Positions 18,586-29,102 of a stretch of 64,000 nucleotides of DNA are shown here, piece after piece (within the stretch, counting starts at the first letter, position 1; every line of letters begins with the position of its first letter). The translations under genes were made by a program, and so were the position numbers. The DNA is from Telluribacter humicola (GTDB taxonomy: Bacteria > Bacteroidota > Bacteroidia > Cytophagales > Spirosomataceae): the NCBI RefSeq assembly GCF_017355935.1, contig NZ_JAFIQT010000005.1, positions 124,001 to 188,000 of the forward strand, given 5' to 3'. The notes beneath the pieces were generated by a model. That model searched no databases, was not told the origin of the DNA, and saw only the letters and a program-made list of their open reading frames with translations.

Positions 18586-21500
18586 ATGGATGAATCTGAA
18601 CAATCGTTAATTACCATATATTCAAACCAGGAGGTACCGGATGAACTTTTACAGTTTCTGGAAATGGTGCCTGAACAGTCGGGGTTTACCTTTTTAGTAT
18701 ATATAGATGGAAAAGATGAACTGGCTTGTGCTACATTTATAAAGATTAATCAGTCTACCTCAATGAAAGTATGGGAGGCAGCTCCCGGTTTAGCTCTCCG
18801 TCCTAATCATCTTTATGTAGTACCCACTTCTTCACCACTCACTATTCTCGATGGAGTCTTTGTTCCGGTTACCTCTGAATACTCGGTTGTAGATGAGGTA
18901 TCTCCTGATCCTTTATTGAGTCATCCGGTACCAATGATGGCAGTAGTACCTGCCTCCGTTGAGGACAACTTCGGTGCCGTGATTGAGCAGGTACGACAGG
19001 CTGGTTGCCAGGTATTGCTGGTTGATTCAGAATCAGATAATATTTGGACGGAGAAAGGTAGTAAGCGATGTACACCCGGTGAGGCTGTCTCCGAAGTAGT
19101 ACGGCTAAATGGCAATGGATATGAGGAGGAACTGAAAAATACAGCCGGAGCCGATACCACTTTAAACCAACAACAGCTATTTATTGATAAAATAGTCAAT
19201 ACAACCCCGGATATAATATACCTACTTGACCTCCCTAAAAAGAGTGTTACCTATGTCAATCAGCGAGGGGTTGAAATACTGGGGCAGCCCAGTGTAGAGC
19301 ATGTGTATAAGCTGAGGAGCAAGATTTTCAGAGAGATACTGCACCCGGATGATTATCCGAGGCGGATGGAGCATATGGCTGCCTGCACGTACTTAGAAAA
19401 AAATGAGATCAAAGAGATTGATCTACGTTTCAGGGTGGCTGATGGTACCTGGAGGTGGTTCAGGGTAAGAGACCGGGCTTTTCTGCGGGCGGAGGATGGT
19501 ACCGTACTTCAGACCATAGGTATTGTACAGGATATACAGGAACGTAAAGAGGCTCTTGATCATCTGCGCGAAGAACACCTGCGCTTTCGCAATGCTGAAT
19601 CTCTGGGTAATATCGGCAGCTTTGAGCGTATTCTGCCCAGTCCCACTCTTTTTTGCTCGGATGAATTTTACCGAATACACGGCCTGGAACCTCAGAGTGT
19701 GAAGTTCGACATGGAGAAACTCCTGAGCTTTGTTCATCCCGAGGATCAGAAGGCGATGCGGGAGCAAATCTGGTCTACGCATGCTCACGGTGATCCGATG
19801 GACTTATTCCAGCGAATCATCCGACCCGACGGATCTATTCGCTATGTACATCGTCGGGCTGAAGTAATAAAAGATGAGCATGGAAAGCCCACAAAAGTCT
19901 ATGGTACCGTACAGGACTTTACTGAATTAAGACACGCTCAGACCGAGGCTTTAAAAAATAAGTCATTGATGGAGGCTGTATTCAACGGATCACTGTCTGA
20001 AATGATGGTATTGACGGCTGTCAGGAATGAGCGGGGTGAAATAGTTGATTTCGAATACAGATTGCTCAATCAGGTAGCCCGGACCATGGCTGGACAAAAC
20101 CTGGTAGGAAAGCGATACCTCGAAATGAACCCCCAAGATCGATCTTCCGGACTTTTTGACCTGTACCGCCGTGTGGTCGAATCGGGAGAATCTGCTGATC
20201 TGGAAAGATTTTATAAAGGGAACGGCTATCGCAACTGGTTTCGGATCACTGCCGTCAAACTGGATGATGGTGTGATACTTACGGCTGAAGACATTACCAG
20301 CCGTAAACAGATAGAAGAAGAGAATCTTCAGGCTAATAAGCTACTGCGGGATATATTCGAAGGAATACAGGTACAGATTAGCTACCTGAAGGCTCTCTTT
20401 GATGAGCAGGGCAATTTGAATGATTTTCTGATTGTACTTACTAATGAGGAGGACCTGAGTCACCAAGGCAAAAAGAAAATTCAGACTACCTCCCGTAAGT
20501 TCAGCGAAGTACTACCCGGGTATCGGCAGCACGAGCTTTGGGACAGGATGGTAGAGGTGTATCATGTTGGCGGGACCAAACGGTTCGAAAGCTGGTATGA
20601 CCTGGATGGTTTGGAGCTCTGGATAGATGTGTCAATCGTAAAGCATGAAAGTGGACTCATCTTCTCCAGTCAAATCATCAATGATCGTAAGCGGGCTGAA
20701 GTCGCTCTCAGCCAAACCCTGAGTGTATTCAGAAGGGCTGAGGTCGTGGGAGCCATGGGAAGTTATGAGGCTGATCTGGCCACCATGACTTTTCATTTTT
20801 CTGATAACTTATATAGACTGTTTGGGGTAGAGCCCCACTCTATTGAACCTACTCTTGAGTACATAAATGCCCACAGCCACCCCGATGATATACCGGTTGT
20901 GCAAAACATCCTGTCAGAAGCCGCCCTTAACAAACAACCCTACTCATATACCCGTCGTATCTATCTGCCCAATGGTCAGGTGCGTCATTTGCAAGCCCAT
21001 GGTGTAGTGGTATGTGATAAGGATGACAGGCCTGTGAAGTTCCTGGGTATCATCCAGGACATAACCGATCGGGTCAGGGCGGAAGTGACCTTCCAACAGA
21101 TGCTGAGTGGATCAATAGCGGCTATTATGTTACTGGAAGCAGTACGTAATGAGCAGGGAACTATTATTGATTTCTTGTACAAAGGGGTAAACGAAGCTGC
21201 TAGTCGTATTATAGGACTACCTACCGACGAAATGGTCGGAAAGAGATATCTTGAACTTTCACCTGCGGCCAGACACGTATTTTTTGATACGTATGCGGGG
21301 GTAGTAGAATCCGGTGAAATGCAGAGGATTGTACGGTCTTATCCCTACGAACAGTTTGAGAAGGATGCCTGGTTTGATGTGACAGCGGTGAAGAACGAGG
21401 ATGGGTTGATATTGACCTTTCTGGATATTACGGAACAGAAAAGAGCCGAAGAGGAACTAAGACGAGGGGAGGAAAATATCCGAAACCTATTGAATCTGCT

Positions 21501-24500
21501 GCAGAAGACTCCGGATGCCTACATCGTTTTATCACCTGACTTTACTATAGTAATGGCAAGTGATGCTTTCCTGGCGGCGACTCTTACCGATCGGGAGCGC
21601 ATCGTTGGCAAATATATTTTTGATGCTTTCCCTGACAATCCAGCTACTCCTGAAGCCAAAGCGGTAAAGAATCTGAAGGCATCATTTGACCAGGTACTAC
21701 TGACTAAACAGCCGCACCGGATGTCCATTCAGCGCTATGATGTACCACTCCCTTCGGAAATGGGAGGAGGCTTCAAAGAGAAGTACTGGAGTCCTATCAA
21801 TACACCCGTTTTGAACAGCAAAGGTGAGATAGCGTATATTATACATCGTGTAATAGATGTAACTGAGGCCATACTGAAACAAGGTGAAGTAAAGGATCTT
21901 GCCCTTCAGACCGAAGTACTTGCATCTACTCTCGTTGAAATAGAAGAAAAAACGACCCAGCTGGAGGAAAACCATGCACTACTGCAGTCCATATTTGATA
22001 CTTCACCAAGTGCCATCACCGTATTAAAGGCTATTCATAATGATAAGGGGGAAATAGAAGATTTTGAGATTCTGCTTGTTAGTAATTTTACAACGAATAT
22101 TACCGGACAGGGTAGTCAGGAGCTAATAGGAAAGCAAATAGTACAGCATTTCCCCCCTGTAAAGGAGCAGGGAATGCTTGAGGAGTTGATAAGTACAGCT
22201 ACAACCGGTAAGCCAGCCGAATTTGAGAGATGGTACGTGGGGGATGATATGCAACTTTGGCTCTATTTCAGAACCAGGAAAGTAAATGATCTGCTGGTTG
22301 TATCCACTGAAGATATAACCGAGCGAAAAAAAGCAGAACAGCAAATACTTCATTTAAAGGATGAGGTTGCCAGAAATGTCACTGATAAATACCTCACGCT
22401 GTTCAATGCCATTGACGAAGGTTTTTACCTGTGCGAAATTGTTTTTGATGAGCATGACAAGCCGGTAGATATTCTGTATCTGGAAGAGAACCCGGCAGCA
22501 AGGCGAATCATCGGAACCAGTTTTGTCGGAAAAACCTTTAAGGAAATTAACCCCTTCTACGAAGAACAGTGGTATAGGATCTGGGGCGATGTAGTATATA
22601 CTGGTCAGACCAAACACATAGAGCTATTCTCAGAACTGTATAAGAAGTGGTTTAACTTCTATATCACCAGGGTGGGTGATGAAGGCAGTCGGCAGGTAGT
22701 GGTTGTATTCCAGGACATCACTGATCGCGTACATGATGAGTTGGCCCTGCGGGAGAGTGAAGCGCGCTTTCGTAATCTTATTGAAGCCTATGCTCAGGCC
22801 GTTTGGGAAACTAACGCACAAGGTGAAGTGGTATCCGATAGTCCCTCCTGGCGGGCCAGTACAGGGCAGACGTTTGAAGAATGGACGGGTTTAGGCTGGA
22901 TCGATGCCGTTCATCCCGACGACCGTGCATACGTCGAAAAGCACTGGAGGGAGGCCATCGCAACCAAACAAAATTTGAATGCCGAATTCAGAATTATTAA
23001 TACTGAAGGGGAGTACCGCTGGGCTAATGTAAGAGCTACCCCAATACGTGATAAAGCAGGTGAAATCATCAAATGGGTGGGCATGAACATTGACATTCAT
23101 GATCGCATGATGGTTGAGGAGGCTCTGCGCAGGAATGAAAGTTACCTGTCGGCCATTTTTTCCGAGGCAGAGGTAGGATTGTCTGTACTCTCCACCGAAG
23201 GACGCTTCCTGCGTGTGAATGATACCCTCTGTAGATTACTTGGCCGATCCCGGGAAGAGCTTCTGAATCTTGGTATTATCGACGTTACTTACACCGAAGA
23301 CATTCCGCCCAGTCTGAAAATGGTACGTGCTTTGTTAGAGCAAGGTAAGACAGGCTCACTTGACAAGCGGTACGTCAAGCATGATGGCACTATTGTATGG
23401 GCTAATAGTTCTATTTCATCAATAGGAATAAATGAAGGAGAATCCCCCCAAATACTGGCTGTAACAACTGATCTTACTGCGCGTAAGCAAGCCGAAGATG
23501 CCCTTCGTCGGTCGGAGGAGCGCCTTCAAAAAGCGATATCAATACCTACCGTAGGAGTTATCTTCTTTGATCTGGAAGGTAGAATTAATGACGCTAATGA
23601 GGCTTTTCAGCGTATGAGTGGGTATAGCCAGAGTGACTTTATGAGTGGTAGGGTACGTTGGGATGAGGTAACACCGCCGGAATTTATTGATGTTACCTTC
23701 ACCTCACGGGAAGAGCTACTTACCTTTGGCCAGAACACACCCTATGAGAAACAATACATACGGCCAGATGGTACGCGTTGGTGGGGGTTATCTGCCGGTA
23801 GACGTTTGAGTGAAAACGAATGCGTGGAGTTTGTACTGGATATCACTAATCGTAAGGAGGCTGAAGAAGCATTGCGAAAATCGGAGGAACAATTCAGATT
23901 ATACGTAATGACCAGTGATGATACCCTGTACAAAATGAGCCCTGACTGGCGACAAATGCTCCAGATGAAGGGGAACAATTTCTTGGCCGATACTGAAGAT
24001 CCCAATAGTTCATGGCTGGAAAAGTATGTGCCTGAGGATGAGCAGCCAAAAGGTTTGGAAGCTATCGAAAGAGCCAAACGAACCAAAGATATGTTTGAAC
24101 TGGAGCACCGGGTAATAAGAGCCGACGGCACCATCGGCTGGACTTACTCCCGGGCTATCCCTCTCATGGATGAGGAGGGGAATGTTATTGAATGGTTCGG
24201 AACAGCCAGCGACATTACTGAGCGTAAGATTGCCGAGGCAGCATTACGCAGGTCAGAAGAGCAGTTTCGGCTGTTTGTAACTGCAAGTTCTGATCTTGTT
24301 TATAAAATGAGTCCGGACTGGAGTCAGATGTATAGTCTGGATGGAAAAGATTTTTTGGCCGATACTGTCAACCCCAGTGCCAATTGGCTCCAGAGGTATG
24401 TCCTGGAGGAAGACTGGCCTCAGATAGTAGCTGAAATTCAGGAAGCTGTACGTTCTAAGAAGATGTTTGAGCTGGAGCACCGGGTAATTCGGGTGGATGG

Positions 24501-27396
24501 TACAGTTGGTTGGATCTTCTCGAGGGCGGTACCCGTGTTGGACGAGCGGGGTAATATAGTTGAATGGCTGGGAGCTGCGCGGGATGTTACCGTGCGAAAG
24601 ACGGCAGAGTTACAGTTACAGGCATTCAATACCCTGCTTGAGCAGCAGGTTGCCGAACGAACAAGTGCCCTTAAACACAGTATGGTACGCCTTGAGGCTG
24701 CTATCAATGTATCACCGATGGTGCTGAGTGTACTCAAAAGCATTCGGAATGATCAGAATGAAATCATTGATTTCTACGTCGAATGGGTAAGCAAGGGCGG
24801 TGAAAAAATGGTAGGCAAAGACGTCAGTGGTGGTAGGTTGCTTGAGGAATTCCCCTATTTGGTAAAGTATGGTATCGTAGAGGAATTCATTAAGACCGTG
24901 GAAACAGGTAAATCCACAGATTATGAGTATCTCTATGACGAGGGAGGAATTACTATATGGGTACGTTGGAAAGCGGTGAAGCTGGAGGATGGCCTTTTTG
25001 CCGCCATGGAAGATATTACCAGGCGCAAAAATTCGGAGCTTCAGGTAAAGGAGCAGGAACATTTTATTCGCAGCATCACCGAGACCATGCCCGACATGAT
25101 TAGTGTGATGGAGTATCCAACACGTACATTGCAATACATTAATCGGGAACCCTATATTCTGCAGGGATTCGATACCGAGGATATGCTCAACATGAGTAAT
25201 GAGGAGCTTGAGCAACTCATGCATCCGGAGGATATCCCGGCTACTAATGAGTATTTCAACAGATTTGCTACTCTAGCTGACGATGATATCGCTTCGTATG
25301 AATATCGTGCAAAAACAAAATCAGGTGGATGGCAGTGGTTTCGGGTCAGAGGTCGGGTATTTGAGCGGGATGAAGAAGGACAGGTGAAGGCCATTGTTAA
25401 TGTTGTTCAGAATATTAATGAACAAAAGAAAGCAACGGAGGAGATGGAAAAAGCCCATGATCAAATCCAGGCTATGTTTGAAGCCGTTCCGCTTCATCTT
25501 ACTTACAACAAGGCTGTTAGGGATGAGCAGGGTAGGGTAGTTGATTTCACCATGGAGATTATCAGCCAGTCCAATCTGGATCGGTCCGGATTAACTCAGG
25601 ATCATATAGGCAAACCACTAACTCAGATCAGAGCGGGTATAGAAATCCTACCATTCTGGGAATCAATGCTGCGTGTAGCCGCAACGGGAGAATCTATCAC
25701 CGATGAAACATTCTATAACGCACATGGGTACGAAGGCTGGATTCTGGCTAGCTTTGTTCCTTTCATGGATGGAGTACTGATAGCAGCCCTTAATATCAAT
25801 GACCGTAAAAAGGCTGAAAGTGACCTGAAGAAACAGTTGGCCATACTCATGCAATCGGAAGAAGTCGCCAGGATGGGTAGTTGGGAATATCTGGTGGATA
25901 ATGATACTATGACCTGGTCGGAAGGTATGTACCGTCTTTTTGAGATGCAACCCCGGACACCAGTCTCACTGGACACATACAGCCAGTATGCGGTGGAAGA
26001 AGATCGGGTAAAGATCGAATCAATCATTCAAAAACTAAGGGCGGGCGAGGCTGTATCCGATGAAACGATTCGAATACGGGTAGGCGAAAGTCAAAAGTAT
26101 CTGAAGCTGAGGAGCAATGTCCTGACGCAGGACAGCGGACAGGTACTAAGTATTCTGGGAATAGATCTGGATGTAACCGAGTCGGTAGAGGCAGAGATCA
26201 AACTGCGCCAACTAACGGAGAACATGCAGATTGTACTTGAAAGCTCACCGGCATATATCGGATATTTCAAGCCTATTCGTAATGAGAAGGAGCAGATTGT
26301 GGATTACCAACTGGCGGTATGTAACAATCGGTTTGCGGGGTATATGCAGACAACAGTTGAGCAGTTGATAGGTACTTCTCAACGTGAACTGGATACGTAC
26401 CTGTGGCCAACACGCACTTTTGATGTGTTACACGAAGTGCATACAACAGGCAGTCATGTATACGAGGAACATCATAGTATCCGTGAAGGAGAAGACTACT
26501 GGTTAGGTATATCTGTACTGAAGCAGGACGATGGGGTAGTTGTGACCGGTCTAAATGTTACAAAAATAAGACAAGCTGAGCAACAGGAGAAACACTGGAT
26601 GCAGGAGCTCGAACGATCCAACGAAACTATGACCACGCTGGAGCAGATGAGGCAGTACATCCGGATGCGGGGTGAATTTTTACGGACGACCTCTCATGAC
26701 CTTCGGGGTAGTTTTGGCGTGATAGTAGGAGCAACTTCCCTGTTGGACATGATGAATACGGAGGAGGAACGGGCACAGACACTTCACATGCTTCGCCGAA
26801 GCCTGAAGCAGGTCAACCACATGATGAACCAGTTACTGGACTTCTCCCGCCTTGAGTCGGGTCAGGAGGAATTACACGTAAGTGGCTTTGATGCCGCTGA
26901 GCTTCTGATCGAATTGAGCGAGAGTGTGATGCCGCTGGCGCAGGATAAGGGGCTGTGGGTAAAAGCAGAGGGCCCCAAACAGCTACGAGTAGAAGGTGAT
27001 AATGTTAAGTTAATTCGAATTGTCCAGAACCTCTTGTTGAATGCTATAAAGTATACATCGCGGGGCGGAGTTAAAATTTCATGGGAACTCGAAAGTGAAG
27101 ACAGCCCTTACTGGATGCTGACAGTTGGAGATACCGGACCGGGTATATCACAGCAACTGATTGATCAGCTAAATGATACACAGCCAGCCTCAATACCCAA
27201 TGAAAAACAGAATGTATCTATGGAACAGGAAGATAACCTGCCAACCTATGGAAATCGGACTTCGGGAGAAGGTATAGGATTGATAATTGTAAAACGTCTT
27301 TGCGAACTTATGAATGCAGAGCTGAAGATAGAAAGTACACCTAGGGTAGGTACTGTATTCCGGATTCGTTTTCCTGTAAATTACACTGAGTACTAA
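18586..27396 (+). CDS. Giant multi-PAS sensor histidine kinase with degenerate CheB-like N-terminus
   Basis: A 2,936-residue cytoplasmic sensor kinase with no signal peptide or membrane helix. Residues 1 to about 175 align with the CheB methylesterase fold (LRPNHLYVVPTSSPLTILDG matches the family's conserved segment) but lack the catalytic Ser, His and Asp positions, and no CheR domain follows. From about 199 to 2690 I count 19 PAS-like modules, each closing with a DITERKxAE-type linker; several are of the PAS_3 type with HPDD and RxxDGxxRW motifs. Two adjacent modules (starting near 1769 and 1893) are near copies. The kinase core has the H-box SHDLRG with phospho-acceptor His2704, the N-box with Asn2819, a G1 box GDTGPGI and a G2 box GEGIGLIIV. 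There is no receiver domain, and no response regulator gene is nearby, so its partner is unknown. Confidence 0.93.
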   Translation: MDESEQSLITIYSNQEVPDELLQFLEMVPEQSGFTFLVYIDGKDELACATFIKINQSTSMKVWEAAPGLALRPNHLYVVPTSSPLTILDGVFVPVTSEYSVVDEVSPDPLLSHPVPMMAVVPASVEDNFGAVIEQVRQAGCQVLLVDSESDNIWTEKGSKRCTPGEAVSEVVRLNGNGYEEELKNTAGADTTLNQQQLFIDKIVNTTPDIIYLLDLPKKSVTYVNQRGVEILGQPSVEHVYKLRSKIFREILHPDDYPRRMEHMAACTYLEKNEIKEIDLRFRVADGTWRWFRVRDRAFLRAEDGTVLQTIGIVQDIQERKEALDHLREEHLRFRNAESLGNIGSFERILPSPTLFCSDEFYRIHGLEPQSVKFDMEKLLSFVHPEDQKAMREQIWSTHAHGDPMDLFQRIIRPDGSIRYVHRRAEVIKDEHGKPTKVYGTVQDFTELRHAQTEALKNKSLMEAVFNGSLSEMMVLTAVRNERGEIVDFEYRLLNQVARTMAGQNLVGKRYLEMNPQDRSSGLFDLYRRVVESGESADLERFYKGNGYRNWFRITAVKLDDGVILTAEDITSRKQIEEENLQANKLLRDIFEGIQVQISYLKALFDEQGNLNDFLIVLTNEEDLSHQGKKKIQTTSRKFSEVLPGYRQHELWDRMVEVYHVGGTKRFESWYDLDGLELWIDVSIVKHESGLIFSSQIINDRKRAEVALSQTLSVFRRAEVVGAMGSYEADLATMTFHFSDNLYRLFGVEPHSIEPTLEYINAHSHPDDIPVVQNILSEAALNKQPYSYTRRIYLPNGQVRHLQAHGVVVCDKDDRPVKFLGIIQDITDRVRAEVTFQQMLSGSIAAIMLLEAVRNEQGTIIDFLYKGVNEAASRIIGLPTDEMVGKRYLELSPAARHVFFDTYAGVVESGEMQRIVRSYPYEQFEKDAWFDVTAVKNEDGLILTFLDITEQKRAEEELRRGEENIRNLLNLLQKTPDAYIVLSPDFTIVMASDAFLAATLTDRERIVGKYIFDAFPDNPATPEAKAVKNLKASFDQVLLTKQPHRMSIQRYDVPLPSEMGGGFKEKYWSPINTPVLNSKGEIAYIIHRVIDVTEAILKQGEVKDLALQTEVLASTLVEIEEKTTQLEENHALLQSIFDTSPSAITVLKAIHNDKGEIEDFEILLVSNFTTNITGQGSQELIGKQIVQHFPPVKEQGMLEELISTATTGKPAEFERWYVGDDMQLWLYFRTRKVNDLLVVSTEDITERKKAEQQILHLKDEVARNVTDKYLTLFNAIDEGFYLCEIVFDEHDKPVDILYLEENPAARRIIGTSFVGKTFKEINPFYEEQWYRIWGDVVYTGQTKHIELFSELYKKWFNFYITRVGDEGSRQVVVVFQDITDRVHDELALRESEARFRNLIEAYAQAVWETNAQGEVVSDSPSWRASTGQTFEEWTGLGWIDAVHPDDRAYVEKHWREAIATKQNLNAEFRIINTEGEYRWANVRATPIRDKAGEIIKWVGMNIDIHDRMMVEEALRRNESYLSAIFSEAEVGLSVLSTEGRFLRVNDTLCRLLGRSREELLNLGIIDVTYTEDIPPSLKMVRALLEQGKTGSLDKRYVKHDGTIVWANSSISSIGINEGESPQILAVTTDLTARKQAEDALRRSEERLQKAISIPTVGVIFFDLEGRINDANEAFQRMSGYSQSDFMSGRVRWDEVTPPEFIDVTFTSREELLTFGQNTPYEKQYIRPDGTRWWGLSAGRRLSENECVEFVLDITNRKEAEEALRKSEEQFRLYVMTSDDTLYKMSPDWRQMLQMKGNNFLADTEDPNSSWLEKYVPEDEQPKGLEAIERAKRTKDMFELEHRVIRADGTIGWTYSRAIPLMDEEGNVIEWFGTASDITERKIAEAALRRSEEQFRLFVTASSDLVYKMSPDWSQMYSLDGKDFLADTVNPSANWLQRYVLEEDWPQIVAEIQEAVRSKKMFELEHRVIRVDGTVGWIFSRAVPVLDERGNIVEWLGAARDVTVRKTAELQLQAFNTLLEQQVAERTSALKHSMVRLEAAINVSPMVLSVLKSIRNDQNEIIDFYVEWVSKGGEKMVGKDVSGGRLLEEFPYLVKYGIVEEFIKTVETGKSTDYEYLYDEGGITIWVRWKAVKLEDGLFAAMEDITRRKNSELQVKEQEHFIRSITETMPDMISVMEYPTRTLQYINREPYILQGFDTEDMLNMSNEELEQLMHPEDIPATNEYFNRFATLADDDIASYEYRAKTKSGGWQWFRVRGRVFERDEEGQVKAIVNVVQNINEQKKATEEMEKAHDQIQAMFEAVPLHLTYNKAVRDEQGRVVDFTMEIISQSNLDRSGLTQDHIGKPLTQIRAGIEILPFWESMLRVAATGESITDETFYNAHGYEGWILASFVPFMDGVLIAALNINDRKKAESDLKKQLAILMQSEEVARMGSWEYLVDNDTMTWSEGMYRLFEMQPRTPVSLDTYSQYAVEEDRVKIESIIQKLRAGEAVSDETIRIRVGESQKYLKLRSNVLTQDSGQVLSILGIDLDVTESVEAEIKLRQLTENMQIVLESSPAYIGYFKPIRNEKEQIVDYQLAVCNNRFAGYMQTTVEQLIGTSQRELDTYLWPTRTFDVLHEVHTTGSHVYEEHHSIREGEDYWLGISVLKQDDGVVVTGLNVTKIRQAEQQEKHWMQELERSNETMTTLEQMRQYIRMRGEFLRTTSHDLRGSFGVIVGATSLLDMMNTEEERAQTLHMLRRSLKQVNHMMNQLLDFSRLESGQEELHVSGFDAAELLIELSESVMPLAQDKGLWVKAEGPKQLRVEGDNVKLIRIVQNLLLNAIKYTSRGGVKISWELESEDSPYWMLTVGDTGPGISQQLIDQLNDTQPASIPNEKQNVSMEQEDNLPTYGNRTSGEGIGLIIVKRLCELMNAELKIESTPRVGTVFRIRFPVNYTEY

Positions 27397-27397
27397 T

Positions 27398-27446
27398 AGA
27401 AGAAATAAGAGGTTGGCCCCAATAAGGCCAACCTCTTATTTCTTCT
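27398..27446. terminator. Bidirectional terminator overlapping the stop codon of the 66-residue gene
   Basis: A perfect 21-bp inverted repeat (27398-27418 with 27426-27446) and 7-nt loop. It begins 2 bp after the kinase stop codon, and its right arm contains the last codons and stop of the opposing small gene. It can end transcription from both sides. Confidence 0.9.
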
Positions 27447-27636
27447 CACTCTGCTGTATAGCCCCGAACAAGACCGGGCTGAAGTACCGCAGGTTTTCTA
27501 GAACCAGTGTCATGGTGTAGAATTTTGGGACGTCTACCTCCGGGCTTTCCGCCATGGCAACCAGCAGGGCATCCAGAGTCTCAGCGAATCTATTATCAAA
27601 CTCTTCTTTGGTCAAATCCATGTTTGTAGGATACAA
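27436..27636 (-). CDS. Small hypothetical protein (66 residues)
   Basis: A 66-residue acidic, mostly helical protein that I do not recognise. It starts [17 protein letters not shown] and ends in lysines; there is no signal peptide. Support for it being real is its position: it starts 87 bp after the fused CoA-transferase gene on the same strand, and its stop codon sits inside the right arm of a strong bidirectional hairpin. It could be the last gene of the pca transcript. No function is proposed. Confidence 0.6.
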   Translation of the reverse strand: MYPTNMDLTKEEFDNRFAETLDALLVAMAESPEVDVPKFYTMTLVLENLRYFSPVLFGAIQQSEKK

Positions 27637-27723
27637 AGTACTTAGGATACAACCCCCTTTTGCTGTATATAATTCAATACGTTCAAATAGGTATTGCCCC
27701 TACCATCTATCAACTAGTACAAG

Positions 27724-29070
27724 TTACAGTTTCTCAATAAACTGGGCAGATGTTTTGGCTCGAACATCTTCAATCGTAGCACCTGGCATTAGCCCTGTCA
27801 GCGTAAGCCTCCCTTCTTCAAAACTGAACACCGCCAGATCCGTGATAACCAGATCTACCGCCTTTATGGCTGTGAGAGGTAGAGTACAGGAGGGCACGAT
27901 CTTGCTGCTCCCGTCCGGGTTGGTATGGGTCAAGGTAATGATGAGCTTCTTAGCTCCTGAGGCCAGGTCCATCGCTCCGCCTACTCCCAGCAGAGGTTTG
28001 CCGGGTATGGCCCAATTCGCCAGGTTAGCCTCTTCGTCCACTTCCAGTCCGCCCATAATGGCTACATCAATGTGTCCTCCCCGTATCATTGCAAAGGAGT
28101 CGGCGCTGTCGAAGTAGCTGCTACCCGGTAGGGCTGTAACGGGTACCTTGCCCGCGTTGACCGGGTAATCCATAGCTCCGGCATCTCCTTCAGGTTCGGG
28201 ACCTACACCCAGCATGCCATTTTCGGTATGCAGGATAATACCGTCTTCCGGCTGAATGAGATCAGCTACCAGCGTCGGTATGCCAATCCCCAGGTTCACC
28301 ACATCGCCTTTCTGCAGTTCGGCAAAGGCCCGGCGCGCCATATTCATCCGTGACTCATCCACCTTCTTCTTACTGGACTTGACCGAGGCCGATGATCCCA
28401 GAGCTTCCAATGTCATGCTTGCCTGCACCAAATAATCTACATAGTTAGCCTGGGTATGAATATGCTCGGGGGCTATTTCACCTACCGGTACTATATGTTC
28501 CACCTCAGCAATGACCAAATCAGCGGCCGTAGCCATTGCCTTGTTGAAGTTCTGCTCGGTCATGCGGTACTGGAGGTTACCAGCGGTGTCAGCTTTCCAG
28601 GCACGTATAAAAGCTACATTGGCCCGAAGGGCTTTTTCAAATACGTACTCCTTTCCATCTATCACTTTAACTTCCTTGCCTTCGGCAATGACTGTACCTG
28701 CGGAGGTAGGGGTAAAGAATCCGCCAATGCCGGCGCCACCGGCCCGGATAGCCTCAGCCAACGTACCTTGCGGGAGTAGCTCGTACTCTACTTGTCCACT
28801 TTGAGCGGCCTTCACGGCATCGGGGTTACTGGTAAAAAAGGAGCCGATCATCTTCCGGATTTGTCCGTTGAGCAGCAATTTACCTCCTCCGAGGTTAGGT
28901 TCGCCTACGTTGTTGCCAATGAAAGTAAGATTTTTGGTTTCAGTTTTTGCCAGCGCGTGTAGCAGGTGGACCGGGTTACCGGTCATACCAAAGCCTCCGC
29001 CAAAGATGGTGTCTCCATCCTTTACCATAGAGGCGGCCTGCTCAGCGCTTATTACGGGTACTTGTTTCAT
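27724..29070 (-). CDS. pcaIJ: Fused 3-oxoadipate (3-oxoacid) CoA-transferase, subunits A+B in one chain
   Basis: A 448-residue CoA-transferase in which the two subunits usually made separately (PcaI and PcaJ) are joined. Residues 1 to about 222 are the A half, with the CoA-binding [11 protein letters not shown] near 23-33. A Ser/Lys-rich linker (about 226-237) leads to the B half, where Glu283 in TENGMLGVG is the expected catalytic glutamate. It would move CoA from succinyl-CoA to 3-oxoadipate, the last-but-one step of the beta-ketoadipate pathway. Sequence alone cannot separate it from succinyl-CoA:acetoacetate transferases; the pca context makes oxoadipate the best guess. It is 144 bp downstream of pcaF, with an inverted-repeat element in between. 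Confidence 0.88.
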   Translation of the reverse strand: MKQVPVISAEQAASMVKDGDTIFGGGFGMTGNPVHLLHALAKTETKNLTFIGNNVGEPNLGGGKLLLNGQIRKMIGSFFTSNPDAVKAAQSGQVEYELLPQGTLAEAIRAGGAGIGGFFTPTSAGTVIAEGKEVKVIDGKEYVFEKALRANVAFIRAWKADTAGNLQYRMTEQNFNKAMATAADLVIAEVEHIVPVGEIAPEHIHTQANYVDYLVQASMTLEALGSSASVKSSKKKVDESRMNMARRAFAELQKGDVVNLGIGIPTLVADLIQPEDGIILHTENGMLGVGPEPEGDAGAMDYPVNAGKVPVTALPGSSYFDSADSFAMIRGGHIDVAIMGGLEVDEEANLANWAIPGKPLLGVGGAMDLASGAKKLIITLTHTNPDGSSKIVPSCTLPLTAIKAVDLVITDLAVFSFEEGRLTLTGLMPGATIEDVRAKTSAQFIEKL

Positions 29071-29102
29071 TCTTAGTAGTCTAAAAATATAAGTTCAAAT
29101 AA

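Noticed and set aside
24712-25224. A 170-codon antisense frame inside the kinase gene
   Set aside because: It is a shadow of the strongly supported kinase frame and has no recognisable content.
18586-27396. Long direct repeats that might signal CRISPR or a mobile element
   Set aside because: The recurring motifs come from PAS module linkers (DITERKxAE-like) and are protein-level repeats, with no constant spacer pattern.
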